NCBI RefSeq assembly: GCF_014784055.1
Contig: NZ_CP061813.1
Location: forward strand, 1,389,501 to 1,453,500
From: Polaribacter haliotis
GTDB taxonomy: Bacteria > Bacteroidota > Bacteroidia > Flavobacteriales > Flavobacteriaceae
Direction of reading: 5' to 3'
DNA length: 64,000 nucleotides
Below, piece after piece: positions 27,707-37,302 of the stretch; the first letter of the stretch is position 1, and every line of letters begins with the position of its first letter. The notes under the pieces are model-generated. The model made no database searches, was not told where the DNA came from, and was given only the letters and a program-made list of their open reading frames with translations. The translations under genes were made by a program, and so were the position numbers.

Positions 27707-29296
27707 ATGAAATTAAGATTTACACTATTATTTTCAGTTGTACTTGCAACAATTATTGGTTGTAAAACACAACAAACTAAAACTTCAAATACTCAAAAAG
27801 AAGTTTCACAAAGTGTTTCAAATACTAATAAAAAGAACATTCTTTTTATTGCTATTGATGATTTAAAACCATTGTTATCAAATTACGGAAATTCTCAAAT
27901 GAAAACTCCAAATTTCGATAGATTGGCAAAAATGGGAATGACATTTACAAATGCACATGTACAATATGCAGTTTGTGGCGCTTCAAGAGCAAGTGTAATG
28001 ACTGGTGCAAATCCTGATAAAACAAAGGTTTGGGATTTAAAAACAGATTTTAGAAAATCTGCACCAAGTTTAGTTTCTATGCCAGAGTATTTAATTTCTC
28101 AAGGATATGAAAGTACTGGTGTTGGAAAAATATATCATATTCCTTCTTCTGCTGGCGGACATGATGGAAAAACTTGGAGTATTCCTCATGAAATGCCAAC
28201 AAATTTTGACCCAAAATATGGAGAACCTGCTTTAAATTATTATCAGAATACTGAAACAAAAAAGGAAATGGCAAGATTAACAGCAGAAGCAGAAGCGAAA
28301 GGAATAAAAAGAGGAAAAGTTAGAAATTATGTGTTTAAACGTTTTAAGCCTTCAACTGAAAGTGCAGATGTAAGTGATACTGCTTATAATGACGGATTAT
28401 TTACACAAACTGCTTTAAAGCAATTAGAAGTTTTAGAAAACGGAAACAAGCCTTGGTTTTTGGCTGTTGGTTATCAAAAACCTCATTTACCGTTTGTTGC
28501 GCCAAAAAAATATTGGGATTTATACGACAGAGATAAAATTGAGTTAGCTCCTTTTCAACAAGTATCTGAAGGCACTCCAACTTATGCGTTTCATTCTTTC
28601 GGAGAAATTAGAGCTTTTTCTGATATTGATAATAAATTAAGAATTGGAGATAAAATTCCTGAAGCAAAACAACGTGAATTAATTCATGGTTACATGGCTT
28701 GTATTTCTTACATAGATGCTCAAATAGGAATATTATTAGATGAGTTAGAAAGAAGAGGTATTCTTGAAGACACAGTAATTGGACTTTGGGGAGATCATGG
28801 TTTTCATTTAGGAGATCACACAGAATGGTGTAAACATTCAAACTTCGAACAAGCAACAAGAATTCCTTTTATGTTTGCGGGTCCTGGAGTTAAAAAGAAC
28901 CAAAAAAGTCATCATCCAGTAAATTTAGTTGATATTTTTCCAACATTATTCGATTTAGTTGGTGTTCCTCAACACTCTCAAACAGATGGTAAATCTTTAG
29001 TAAATTTATTAGACGCAGATGCTTCTACAACTGTTGATATGGATTATGCATATCATCAATATAAAAGAAATGCAAAAATGGGGTATTCTGTTAGAACAGA
29101 GAGATATAGATACACAGAATGGCACGATAATAACTATAGAAGTTACGACGATTATAATTCATCTAAAATTTCTGGACGTGAATTATACGATTACGAAAAA
29201 GATCCTTTAGAAACAAAAAATTTAGTGAAGGAAGCTAATTATTCTGCAATTGCAAAAGAGTTGAAAAGTAAATTAAAATCTCACTTAACAAAATAA
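27707..29296 (+). CDS. S1-family sulfatase lipoprotein with CGASR active site (iduronate-2-sulfatase-like)
   Basis: This 529-residue lipoprotein has Cys19 in IIGC. The metal-binding start is ILFIAIDDLKPLLSNYG. The active site is AVCGASRASVMTG with Cys90, so the proline of the common C-x-P-S-R motif is replaced by alanine, an allowed variant for formylglycine formation. GLWGDHGFHLGDHTEWCKHS and DIFPTLFDLVG are typical of the iduronate-2-sulfatase-like branch. The C-terminal ELYDYEKDPLETKN is normal. It lies between two sulfatase genes on the same strand. Confidence 0.93.
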   Translation: MKLRFTLLFSVVLATIIGCKTQQTKTSNTQKEVSQSVSNTNKKNILFIAIDDLKPLLSNYGNSQMKTPNFDRLAKMGMTFTNAHVQYAVCGASRASVMTGANPDKTKVWDLKTDFRKSAPSLVSMPEYLISQGYESTGVGKIYHIPSSAGGHDGKTWSIPHEMPTNFDPKYGEPALNYYQNTETKKEMARLTAEAEAKGIKRGKVRNYVFKRFKPSTESADVSDTAYNDGLFTQTALKQLEVLENGNKPWFLAVGYQKPHLPFVAPKKYWDLYDRDKIELAPFQQVSEGTPTYAFHSFGEIRAFSDIDNKLRIGDKIPEAKQRELIHGYMACISYIDAQIGILLDELERRGILEDTVIGLWGDHGFHLGDHTEWCKHSNFEQATRIPFMFAGPGVKKNQKSHHPVNLVDIFPTLFDLVGVPQHSQTDGKSLVNLLDADASTTVDMDYAYHQYKRNAKMGYSVRTERYRYTEWHDNNYRSYDDYNSSKISGRELYDYEKDPLETKNLVKEANYSAIAKELKSKLKSHLTK

Positions 29297-29404
29297 AAAA
29301 AAGCGATAATGAGAGTTATCAGTTTTTGGCATAGTTTCTGAATTAAACTTTAAAAATAACATGAAGTCTAAAGTTTAGATTTACATAAATTAAAATAAGA
29401 TAAA

Positions 29405-30907
29405 ATGAAAAAAATTACACTTTTGTTCGCTTTCTGTCTGTCTGTTGCAGCATTTGCTCAAGACAAACCAAATATCTTAATTATTCATACAGATGATTTA
29501 GGATATCACGATTTAAGCATTACAGGATCGCAATTATACAATACAGATAATATAGATCAATTAGCAAAAGAATCTGTTTCTTTTGCTAATGCATATAGTA
29601 GTTACCCACGTTGTACACCATCTCGTTATGGAATGATTACAGGAACCTATCCTGTTAATGAAGACAAAGGTTGGCTTGGTGGTGTTCCAGAAGACAAAAA
29701 CTTTGTAAAACAATTTAATAATGCTGGTTACAATACATCTTATGTTGGAAAATGGCATTTAGGAAATGGAGACAGTGCACCAGATAAATTTGGTTTTTCT
29801 CATATTTATGCAGCTGGTGAAGCTGGAGGAATCGCTTCGAGACATTACCCTTTTAATATAGATGCTAAAGGTAAGAAAGGAAAATATTATGTTCCTAATG
29901 TTCAAGAAGATGGAAAAGAAGGAGATTATGCTTCAGATTTATTAACGGATGCAACTATTAAGTTCATTAAAAATAATCCTAAAAACGAACCATTTTTAGC
30001 AGTTTTAGCTTATTACGCTGTACACACACCAATTGAAGCAAAGCCAGAGGATGAAGCAAGAAATAAAGAACAATTAAAAAATATCGACTTCGGAAACACA
30101 CCAGAATATATTAAAGAAGGTGAAGGAAGACGTAAAATGAGACAAGATGATGCTGCTTATGCAGGAATGGTAGAAAATGTAGATGAAAATGTAGGTCGTT
30201 TATTAAAAGCGTTAAAAGAATTAAATATTGATAAAAACACAATCATCGTTTTTTCTTCAGATCATGGAGGTTTGTCTAATGATGGTAACAAAAATGAGCG
30301 TCATTTAGCAACAACTAACTTGCCTTTAAAAGCAGGGAAAGGACATTTATATGAAGGTGGAATTCGTGTTCCATTATTCGTAAAATGGACTGATAAAATA
30401 GCGCCAAAACAAGATAACTCTTCCATTATTTTAGGAATGGACGTTTTTCCAACATTATTAGATTTAGCTATTGATAAAAAAGTTGAAGGTGTAGATGGTA
30501 AAAGTTACGCAAAAGTTCTAAAAGGAAAAGAAGCTTGGCAAGATAGAACTGTTTTTTGGATTTCAAGAAAAGCAAGACCACATAGTACAGGAGATAGTAA
30601 TGCTGCTGTTGTTAGATCTGGAGATTATAAATTAATTCAATTTTTAGATACAGAAAAAATTGAATTGTATAATTTGAAAAATGATATTGGTGAAGGAAAC
30701 AATTTAGCAACATCTAATCCTAAAAAAGCTGCTGAATTATTAAAAACTTTAGAGCAATGGAAAGAAGAATATTTAGTTCCTGAAAAATTAAATGTTCAAA
30801 AAATGAACCCAAATAGAAAAAAGGGTAAGAAAAAAGGAAAGAAAGAAAAAAACGATAAAAAAGGTAAGAATAAAGGAAAAAATAAGAAGAAAAAAAATAA
30901 AGACTAA
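29405..30907 (+). CDS. S1-family sulfatase (CTPSR) with a very lysine-rich C-terminal tail
   Basis: This 500-residue protein has a cleavable signal peptide (AAFAQD) and no lipobox, so it is soluble in the periplasm or exported. The metal-binding start is NILIIHTDDLGYHDL. The formylglycine site is Cys70 in YPRCTPSRYGMITG. GKWHLGNGDSAPDKFGF and FSSDHGGLSNDGNKNERH are complete. After the catalytic domain the last 32 or so residues (from about 469) are almost all Lys, Asn and Gly in KKGKKKGKK-like units, ending KNKKKKNKD. It is a close paralogue of the sulfatase at 32199, which lacks this tail. A GH10 gene lies between them, and a terminator hairpin follows at 30938. Confidence 0.92.
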   Translation: MKKITLLFAFCLSVAAFAQDKPNILIIHTDDLGYHDLSITGSQLYNTDNIDQLAKESVSFANAYSSYPRCTPSRYGMITGTYPVNEDKGWLGGVPEDKNFVKQFNNAGYNTSYVGKWHLGNGDSAPDKFGFSHIYAAGEAGGIASRHYPFNIDAKGKKGKYYVPNVQEDGKEGDYASDLLTDATIKFIKNNPKNEPFLAVLAYYAVHTPIEAKPEDEARNKEQLKNIDFGNTPEYIKEGEGRRKMRQDDAAYAGMVENVDENVGRLLKALKELNIDKNTIIVFSSDHGGLSNDGNKNERHLATTNLPLKAGKGHLYEGGIRVPLFVKWTDKIAPKQDNSSIILGMDVFPTLLDLAIDKKVEGVDGKSYAKVLKGKEAWQDRTVFWISRKARPHSTGDSNAAVVRSGDYKLIQFLDTEKIELYNLKNDIGEGNNLATSNPKKAAELLKTLEQWKEEYLVPEKLNVQKMNPNRKKGKKKGKKEKNDKKGKNKGKNKKKKNKD

Positions 30908-30937
30908 AAATGATTTTTTCTTAATACAATTTTTACA

Positions 30938-30986
30938 AAATACTGAAGATAGTTGTTAATTCAACCATTTTCAGTATTTCTTTTAT
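30938..30986 (+). terminator. Terminator hairpin after the Lys-tailed sulfatase
   Basis: AAATACTGAAGATAGTTG pairs with CAACCATTTTCAGTATTT across a short loop with small mismatches and is followed by a T-rich tract. It stands between the sulfatase and the GH10 gene. Confidence 0.7.
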
Positions 30987-31031
30987 AGGAAACATTGAGT
31001 TTCAAAAAATAATTAAACTTTAATTTTAAGT

Positions 31032-32174
31032 ATGATTCATAAAAATAAATATTACACATTAGTATCTATACTTTTTGGGTGTAGCATTTTTTTTATGCAA
31101 TCTTGTTCTTCAAACAAAAAAGTTACAGAAAATAATATTTCATCAAAAAAAATAGATTTTCAGCAATATAAAACCAATAATATTTTAGTTGGTGCAACTT
31201 TAAATTACGATGAATTAAATACCATCGAAGAAAAGTTATTTTTAAAAGATTTTAAATATTTAACTCCAGCAAATGCTGCAAAGCAAAGCAGAATTCATCC
31301 ACAACCAAACAAATGGAACTGGACGTTTATAGATGATTTTATCGCATTTGCAAACAAAAATAAATTAGCGGTAAGATTGCATGGACCAATAAGTCCACAA
31401 GCTTCTAAATGGGCAAAAAAAGATAACAGAACTGCTAAAGAATTAGAAACTAATTTAATTGAATTTACAACTGCCTTTGCAAAAAGATACAACAACGAAC
31501 CTTCTGTGGTTTGGATGGATGTTGTAAACGAAACCATTCTTGCAAACGGAAAATGGTTTGGCCCAAAAAAAGGAACAAATCAATGGGAAAATCCTTGGTT
31601 AAAGATAGGTTTAGACGAAAACGGATTCCCAAAATACATTTTAAAAGCTTTTGAAATTGCAACAAAACATGCTCAAAATATAAAATTGGTGTACAACCAA
31701 AATGCAGGAATGGAAGATATAATGTGGAATAAAGTGAAAGAAACCATATTATACATTCGTTCTAAAGGCTACAGAGTAGATGGAATTGGTTGGCAAGCAC
31801 ATTTATTGTTAGGCGCAAAACGTAAAGATTTTGTCGATAATATTGACGAAACAATGCTTAAATTAGGGAATCTTATAGATTGGGCGCATGAAAATGATTT
31901 GGCTTTTCACGTTACAGAGTTAGATTTTTTAATTAAAAACAAAGACCTTAACAAAAAGAAATCTGAACTTTTAATTCAGAAAAAAGTCTATCAGAAAATA
32001 GTAAACGTTTTGCTTGAAAAAGGAAAAAACGGAGAAGTTAGTCTCAATCTTTGGGATATTGGCGAAAGATCTAAAAAAGGAACAGGAAAATTTCAATCTA
32101 TTTATGATGAAGATTTCAAACCCAATCCTGCTTATGAAGTTATTAAAAATGTACTTCAAACTGATAAAAAATAA
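31032..32174 (+). CDS. Divergent GH10 family enzyme, lipoprotein
   Basis: This 380-residue protein has a lipobox MQSC (Cys25). The GH10 TIM barrel is supported by the acid/base Glu167 in VWMDVVNETI and the nucleophile Glu296 in FHVTELDFLI, with GIGWQAHL before it. The strand that carries HxLVWH in most GH10 xylanases reads AVRLHGPISPQASKW here, so subsite -1 contacts differ. Known GH10 enzymes mostly cut beta-1,4-xylan. Given the neighbouring sulfatases, the substrate may be a sulfated or branched xylose-containing glycan. It begins a new unit after a terminator and is 24 bases before the sulfatase at 32199. Confidence 0.82.
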   Translation: MIHKNKYYTLVSILFGCSIFFMQSCSSNKKVTENNISSKKIDFQQYKTNNILVGATLNYDELNTIEEKLFLKDFKYLTPANAAKQSRIHPQPNKWNWTFIDDFIAFANKNKLAVRLHGPISPQASKWAKKDNRTAKELETNLIEFTTAFAKRYNNEPSVVWMDVVNETILANGKWFGPKKGTNQWENPWLKIGLDENGFPKYILKAFEIATKHAQNIKLVYNQNAGMEDIMWNKVKETILYIRSKGYRVDGIGWQAHLLLGAKRKDFVDNIDETMLKLGNLIDWAHENDLAFHVTELDFLIKNKDLNKKKSELLIQKKVYQKIVNVLLEKGKNGEVSLNLWDIGERSKKGTGKFQSIYDEDFKPNPAYEVIKNVLQTDKK

Positions 32175-32198
32175 CACAAAAGAATACCATATATTTCA

Positions 32199-33632
32199 AT
32201 GAAAACAATCAAATTTTTTATAGCAATTGCATCGCTTTCACTTGTATTTTCTTGCAAATCTAAAGTTGCGACTTCAGAAAATAAAACAACTGAAATTAGC
32301 TCTTCAGAAAAAAAACCAAACATTCTAATTATTCATGTAGATGATTTAGGTTTTCACGATTTAAGTGTAAATGGTTCTAAAATTTATCAAACGCCAAATG
32401 TTGATAAATTGGCATCAGAATCTGTGGTTTTTAATAATGCTTATGCAAATTACCCAAGATGTGTGCCTTCTAGATATGCAATGATGACAGGAGATTATCC
32501 TGTAAAAAATGGTGATGTTCCTGATGATGGTTTTGAAATGAGTGGAATTCCAAAAAGTAAGAATTTTGTAAAAAACATTAAAGAAGCTGGTTACCAAACC
32601 GCTTATTTTGGAAAATGGCATTTAGGTGATGAAAATAGTTTAAAAGACTTTGGTTACGACTTTAGCTTTGCTGCGGGTCATTCAGGTTCACCAATCAGTT
32701 TTTTATATCCTTTTAATGAAATGAAAAGAAAAGGAAAATCGAAAAAATCTCCAATTCCTGATGTAGATAAAGTAAGTAAAGAAGGCGATTATTTAATGGA
32801 TGTAATGACAGATAATGTTGCTAAATACATATCAAATGTTGATAAAAGCAAGCCATTTATGGCAATGTTTTCTTTCTATGCAGTACATCAACCTTTAGAG
32901 GCAAAAGAGAAAGATATTGCAAGAAATAAAGAAGAAATTAAAAATTTTGATTTTGGAGATCAACCAGAATTTATAAAAGAAGGAACTGGAAGAACTAAAA
33001 TGCGTCAGAATCATCCAAAATATGCTGCAATGGTTGAAACAATGGATGAAAATGTGGGTAAATTAATGCAACTTTTAAAAGATTTAAAAATTGATGATAA
33101 TACGATTGTAATCTTTTCTTCAGATCATGGAGGTTTATCTAACGATGGAACAAAAAAACGTGATTTAGCAACCTCTAATTATCCTTTAAGAGCTGGAAAA
33201 GGTTGGTTGTATGATGGAGGAATTAAAGTGCCACTTTTCGTAAAATGGGCAAATCATTTTCAACCAAAAGAAGACAATGAATCTTTAATAATGCTAATGG
33301 ATGTTTTTCCGACTGTTTTAGATATTACAGCAGAAAAATCTTTAGAAACAAGTGGAAAAAGTTTTCTTAAAGTTTTGAAGAACGAAGAAAAGTGGGATAA
33401 CAGAACTACATTTTGGCATTCATCTAAAGCAAGACCAGTAAATACAGGTGACACAAAATCATCTGCCATTAGAAAAGGAGATTTTAAATTGATAAATTGG
33501 TATAAAGAAGGCAGAACTGAATTGTACAATATTGCACAAGACCCTTCAGAATCTAACGATTTATCAAAAGAAAAACCAGCATTAACTGCAGAATTATTAA
33601 TAGAATTAAACACTTGGAAATCTAATTTTTAA
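32199..33632 (+). CDS. S1-family sulfatase lipoprotein (CVPSR)
   Basis: This 477-residue lipoprotein has Cys19 in VFSC. The metal-binding start is NILIIHVDDLGFHDL, and the formylglycine site is Cys88 in YPRCVPSRYAMMTG. GKWHLGDENSLKDFGY and FSSDHGGLSNDGTKKRDL follow. It matches the sulfatase at 29405 over its length, with shared blocks such as YPRC and DHGGLSNDG, so the two arose by duplication. It has no Lys-rich tail and is anchored as a lipoprotein, so the two copies differ in location. It ends two bases before the esterase start. Confidence 0.93.
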   Translation: MKTIKFFIAIASLSLVFSCKSKVATSENKTTEISSSEKKPNILIIHVDDLGFHDLSVNGSKIYQTPNVDKLASESVVFNNAYANYPRCVPSRYAMMTGDYPVKNGDVPDDGFEMSGIPKSKNFVKNIKEAGYQTAYFGKWHLGDENSLKDFGYDFSFAAGHSGSPISFLYPFNEMKRKGKSKKSPIPDVDKVSKEGDYLMDVMTDNVAKYISNVDKSKPFMAMFSFYAVHQPLEAKEKDIARNKEEIKNFDFGDQPEFIKEGTGRTKMRQNHPKYAAMVETMDENVGKLMQLLKDLKIDDNTIVIFSSDHGGLSNDGTKKRDLATSNYPLRAGKGWLYDGGIKVPLFVKWANHFQPKEDNESLIMLMDVFPTVLDITAEKSLETSGKSFLKVLKNEEKWDNRTTFWHSSKARPVNTGDTKSSAIRKGDFKLINWYKEGRTELYNIAQDPSESNDLSKEKPALTAELLIELNTWKSNF

Positions 33633-33633
33633 T

Positions 33634-34482
33634 ATGAAAAAATTACTATCTTTTTTATTTATCTTCTCTTTTTTGGTAAACAATGCTCAAAATAATATTG
33701 AGAATATAAAGCCAGAACGTATCATTTATAAAAAGGTAGATACCATAAATTTAAAACTACATATTTATAAACCTTTAAATTTTGATAAAACAAAAACATA
33801 CAATGCTATTGTTTTTTTTCATGGTGGTGGCTGGAATGGAGGAAGTTATAAAGCTTTTAAAAGACAAGCTTCTTATTTAGCTTCAAGAGGAATGATTGCT
33901 ATTTCTGCTGAATATAGGTTATTTAATATTCACAAAACTTCGCCTTTTATTGCAGTTGAAGATGCAAAATCTGCAATTAGATATGTTAGAAAACATGCAA
34001 AAGAGTTAAATATTAATCCTGATAAAATTGCTTCTGGTGGTGGTTCAGCTGGAGGTCATTTAGCAGCTGCTTGTGGAAACATTGATGGATTAGAAGGTAA
34101 GCATGAAGATTTAAAAATAAGTTCTAAACCAAATGCACTAGTGCTTTTTAATCCTGTTTACGACAATAGTAAAAGAGGATATGGATTTAGAAAAATGGAA
34201 GGTAGATATTTAGAAATTTCACCATTACATAATGTTACAAAAGGAGCCCCACCAACAATTGTTTTTTTCGGAACAAAAGACAAAACAACACCAGTAATAT
34301 CGTCTAAAGAATACGAACAAAAAATGAAAAATGTTGGTAGTAGAATCGATTTACATTTATACGAAGGCGCAACACATAGTTTCTTTAACAAAGGAGATTA
34401 TTTTATAGATACACTTATAAAAACAGATGTTTTTCTTGAATCATTAGGTTATTTAGAAGGAAAACCTACACTTAAAAAATAA
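33634..34482 (+). CDS. Secreted alpha/beta-hydrolase esterase (carbohydrate-esterase-like)
   Basis: This 282-residue protein has a signal peptide ending NNAQ. The oxyanion loop is FFHGGGWNGGS, and the nucleophile Ser138 is in GGGSAGGH. The other triad residues are probably Asp216 (GTKDKTTP) and His248 (GATHSFF). This is the HGGG/hormone-sensitive-lipase-like or acetylxylan-esterase-like fold common in Bacteroidetes PULs. The likely role is removal of acetyl or similar ester groups from imported oligosaccharides in the periplasm. It lies between a sulfatase and the second GH10 gene with gaps of a few bases, so it belongs to the same operon. The ester substrate is not shown by the sequence. Confidence 0.88.
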   Translation: MKKLLSFLFIFSFLVNNAQNNIENIKPERIIYKKVDTINLKLHIYKPLNFDKTKTYNAIVFFHGGGWNGGSYKAFKRQASYLASRGMIAISAEYRLFNIHKTSPFIAVEDAKSAIRYVRKHAKELNINPDKIASGGGSAGGHLAAACGNIDGLEGKHEDLKISSKPNALVLFNPVYDNSKRGYGFRKMEGRYLEISPLHNVTKGAPPTIVFFGTKDKTTPVISSKEYEQKMKNVGSRIDLHLYEGATHSFFNKGDYFIDTLIKTDVFLESLGYLEGKPTLKK

Positions 34483-34486
34483 TTTT

Positions 34487-36244
34487 ATGAAGCAATTACT
34501 TTTTTTTATATCGATTTTGGTTTTTCCATTAATTTCTTTTTCACAAGAAGATTATAAAAAAGGAGAAAATTTAATTGATTATTCGAACATAAAATTTCTT
34601 AAGACAAATAAAAAATTTGGTTCAGTTACAAGAATTGAACCTTTCAAAAAAGAAAACGCAACTTTTGAAATTGAAACAGTTACACTACCAAAATTTATTT
34701 ATAATTCTGCAACTGCGCTTCCAATTAAAAAAGTAAGTGTAAAAAAAGGACGTATTTTTTTATTAAGCTTTTCAGCAAAAACTACAAAATCGAGTTTAGA
34801 AACTGGTGAAGCAAAAGTGAATATTCTTTTTAAACAATCGGATTCTTACAAGAATAACATGCTTTCTACGCAAAGTATTTCTTCCAAATGGCAGAAATAT
34901 TATGTTCCTTTTCAGTCGAATATCAATATCAACAAAAAAGATTTGGGTATTGTTTTGCATTATGGTTTTAAACCTCAAGCATTTCAAATTAAAGATATTA
35001 AGTTTGAATTATTTCCAGAAAATACTGATTTAGCTTCACTTCCAAAAACAAAAATTGTCTATAAAGGAATGGAAGCTGATGCAAAATGGCGTAAAGATGC
35101 ATTGGCAAGAATTGAAGTGATTAGAAAAGGCAATTTTGAACTTCAATTTACAAAAGACGGAAAACCTGTTGCTAATAAAAATATAAAAATAGAATTGGCT
35201 AAACATAGTTTTCCTTTTGGTGCAGCAATAAATGCAAAAGCTATTGTAGAAAATGGAGCAGCATACAAACACTTTAAAAAAGCTTTTGATTTGGCCGTTT
35301 TTGAAAACGATTTAAAAATTAAAAGTTTACAATGGGATAAGAAAAAGCAACAAGCTTTAGATGCAATTTCTATTTTAAGAAATGATAATGTTACTATAAA
35401 AGGGCATGTTTTAATTTGGCCTGGATTTAATTATTTAACGAAAGAATTCAAGAAAAACGAGAATAATCCGAAGAAAATAAAAGAACTTATTGAAAACCAT
35501 GTGGACAATTTATTAGACATGACCAAAGGAAATATTTCTCATTGGGATGTTGTAAATGAAGCGTATACAAATAGAGATTTACAAAGAATTACAGGTTCCG
35601 AAGAAGTTTTATACGATGGTTTTAGAACTTTAAGAAAAAAACAACCAAATGCAAAAGGGTTTACTAACGAATATGGAATTATCAGTAAAGGTGGTTTAGA
35701 CACAAAAAAGCAAGAATGGTATTATAATTTTGTAAAAAGAATTGACGAAAACACAAACGGACTCATTAACGGAATTGGAATTCAGAGTCATATTGGTTCC
35801 GATTTAACTCCACCTGAAAAAGTGTTAGATATTTTAGCTTATTATGCAACTTTGGACAAGCAAATTAGTATTTCTGAATTCACAATGGACATTCAAGAAC
35901 CTAAAATTAGAGAACAATATACCAGAGATTTTATGATTGCTGCTTTTAGTCATCCAAATGTGAGCGAATTTCTTTTTTGGGGATTTCAGTTAGACGAACG
36001 TAAAAAAGTTGATATTTATAACAAAGATTGGTCTATTGGAACCATGGGAAAAGCTTATTTTTCTTTGGTTGATAACGATTGGAGAACAAGAATTAATAGT
36101 AAAACCGATTCAAATGGAAGTTTGAAAGGACGTGGATTTTATGGTTTTTATAACTATTCATATATGGAGAATGGCAAGGAATTTGTCGGTACTTTTGTAT
36201 TGAATAAGAACAATAGAAAACCCATAAAAATTGAATTAAAATGA
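34487..36244 (+). CDS. GH10 xylanase-family enzyme with an N-terminal beta-sandwich domain
   Basis: This 585-residue protein has a signal peptide ending SFSQ. Residues about 25-180 form a beta-rich region like the CBM4/9/22 fold. The GH10 barrel occupies about 205-560, with KGHVLIWPG (about 305-313, the usual substrate-binding His strand). The acid/base Glu358 lies in HWDVVNEAY and the nucleophile Glu464 in QISISEFTMDI. The nucleophile region reads SEFTM where classical xylanases have TELD, as in a subgroup of Bacteroidetes GH10 proteins. It probably acts in the periplasm or on the surface on a beta-1,4-xylosyl or related backbone. Its stop overlaps the next start (ATGA). Confidence 0.88.
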   Translation: MKQLLFFISILVFPLISFSQEDYKKGENLIDYSNIKFLKTNKKFGSVTRIEPFKKENATFEIETVTLPKFIYNSATALPIKKVSVKKGRIFLLSFSAKTTKSSLETGEAKVNILFKQSDSYKNNMLSTQSISSKWQKYYVPFQSNININKKDLGIVLHYGFKPQAFQIKDIKFELFPENTDLASLPKTKIVYKGMEADAKWRKDALARIEVIRKGNFELQFTKDGKPVANKNIKIELAKHSFPFGAAINAKAIVENGAAYKHFKKAFDLAVFENDLKIKSLQWDKKKQQALDAISILRNDNVTIKGHVLIWPGFNYLTKEFKKNENNPKKIKELIENHVDNLLDMTKGNISHWDVVNEAYTNRDLQRITGSEEVLYDGFRTLRKKQPNAKGFTNEYGIISKGGLDTKKQEWYYNFVKRIDENTNGLINGIGIQSHIGSDLTPPEKVLDILAYYATLDKQISISEFTMDIQEPKIREQYTRDFMIAAFSHPNVSEFLFWGFQLDERKKVDIYNKDWSIGTMGKAYFSLVDNDWRTRINSKTDSNGSLKGRGFYGFYNYSYMENGKEFVGTFVLNKNNRKPIKIELK

Positions 36245-37299
36245 AAAAAATAATCACTTTAGCGTTAATTACGCTTATATTTTCTTGTAAAAAAACAACT
36301 AAAGAAACAACAGTTTCATCTTCAGAAAAAAAGGTTGAAACTATTATAAAAGATCCAATTAAAGAAAAGCTTCAACAAGAATATTCCAAAGAATATAAAG
36401 TTGGGGAATCTTCTTTCTTTATCAATGCAAAAAACGGCGAGGTTTCCAATGTTCATATTTATACAAAGGGTTTAGAGGAAAATTTCGATAAAACCTACGA
36501 AATTGGAGGTCAGGTTTTAAGCAGTACAGCATTAGATATAAATAATGACGGTTTTAAAGAAATCTTTTTAAAAGTTCTCCCAACTGACGATTCTGGGAAT
36601 GTAGATTTAATGGGGTTTGCTTCTCATAAAGACCAGAAAATCTATGAAATACAAATAACTGAAAGTGATCATTTAAGAGACATGAATACTGATAAAGTTA
36701 CGTTTTCTGATAATAAAATTGAGCGAACATTCACTACAAATGGAAAAGAAAGTGGCTATTCTTATGATTTAATCTTCATTAAAGAAAATGATGAATATAT
36801 GTTAGAAAACATTTTTAAGGATGATGGCCCTAAATATATGGATTTCACTGAAAATGATGAATTGGCAAATAAAATAGGAAAATTCTTTAGAGAAAATTAC
36901 TTAAAATCTGACATAGATATTCTTACAGAAAATGACAAAAAATTTCAATTGGCAGAAGTAGATTTGAATAACGATGGTAAAAAGGAAATATTTATCAATT
37001 TTATGACGCCTTATTTCTGTGGTTCTGGAGGTTGCAATATTTTATTGTTAAATCAAGATTTAAAACAAATTACCAAGTTTACAGTAATGCAAACGCCACT
37101 TTTCTTACAAAAAGAAACGACAAATGGTTGGAAAAATATGCTCATAAGATCTGGTAAAGATTTTAGGCAATTACTTTATAAAAATGGTAAATATCCATCA
37201 AATCCATCAGTTGTAAAAAAATATCCATATTCGCCAAATGCACACGATTGGGTTTTATTTGATGACCAATTTAGTCCGTCCAAAACATACACTTTTTAA
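36241..37299 (+). CDS. Lipoprotein of unknown function with two FG-GAP/VCBS-like motifs
   Basis: The function of this 352-residue protein is not recognised. A short signal peptide ends IFSC (Cys16), predicting a lipoprotein. Two similar motifs, LDINNDGFKEIFLKV (about 99-113) and VDLNNDGKKEIFINF (about 240-254), resemble the calcium-binding loop and strand of FG-GAP or VCBS propeller blades. A cysteine pair lies in YFCGSGGCN. It overlaps the upstream GH10 gene by four bases and precedes a sulfatase by three, so it is translationally coupled within the degradation operon. A surface glycan-binding or accessory role is possible but not shown. Confidence 0.75.
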   Translation: MKKIITLALITLIFSCKKTTKETTVSSSEKKVETIIKDPIKEKLQQEYSKEYKVGESSFFINAKNGEVSNVHIYTKGLEENFDKTYEIGGQVLSSTALDINNDGFKEIFLKVLPTDDSGNVDLMGFASHKDQKIYEIQITESDHLRDMNTDKVTFSDNKIERTFTTNGKESGYSYDLIFIKENDEYMLENIFKDDGPKYMDFTENDELANKIGKFFRENYLKSDIDILTENDKKFQLAEVDLNNDGKKEIFINFMTPYFCGSGGCNILLLNQDLKQITKFTVMQTPLFLQKETTNGWKNMLIRSGKDFRQLLYKNGKYPSNPSVVKKYPYSPNAHDWVLFDDQFSPSKTYTF

Positions 37300-37302
37300 T
37301 TT

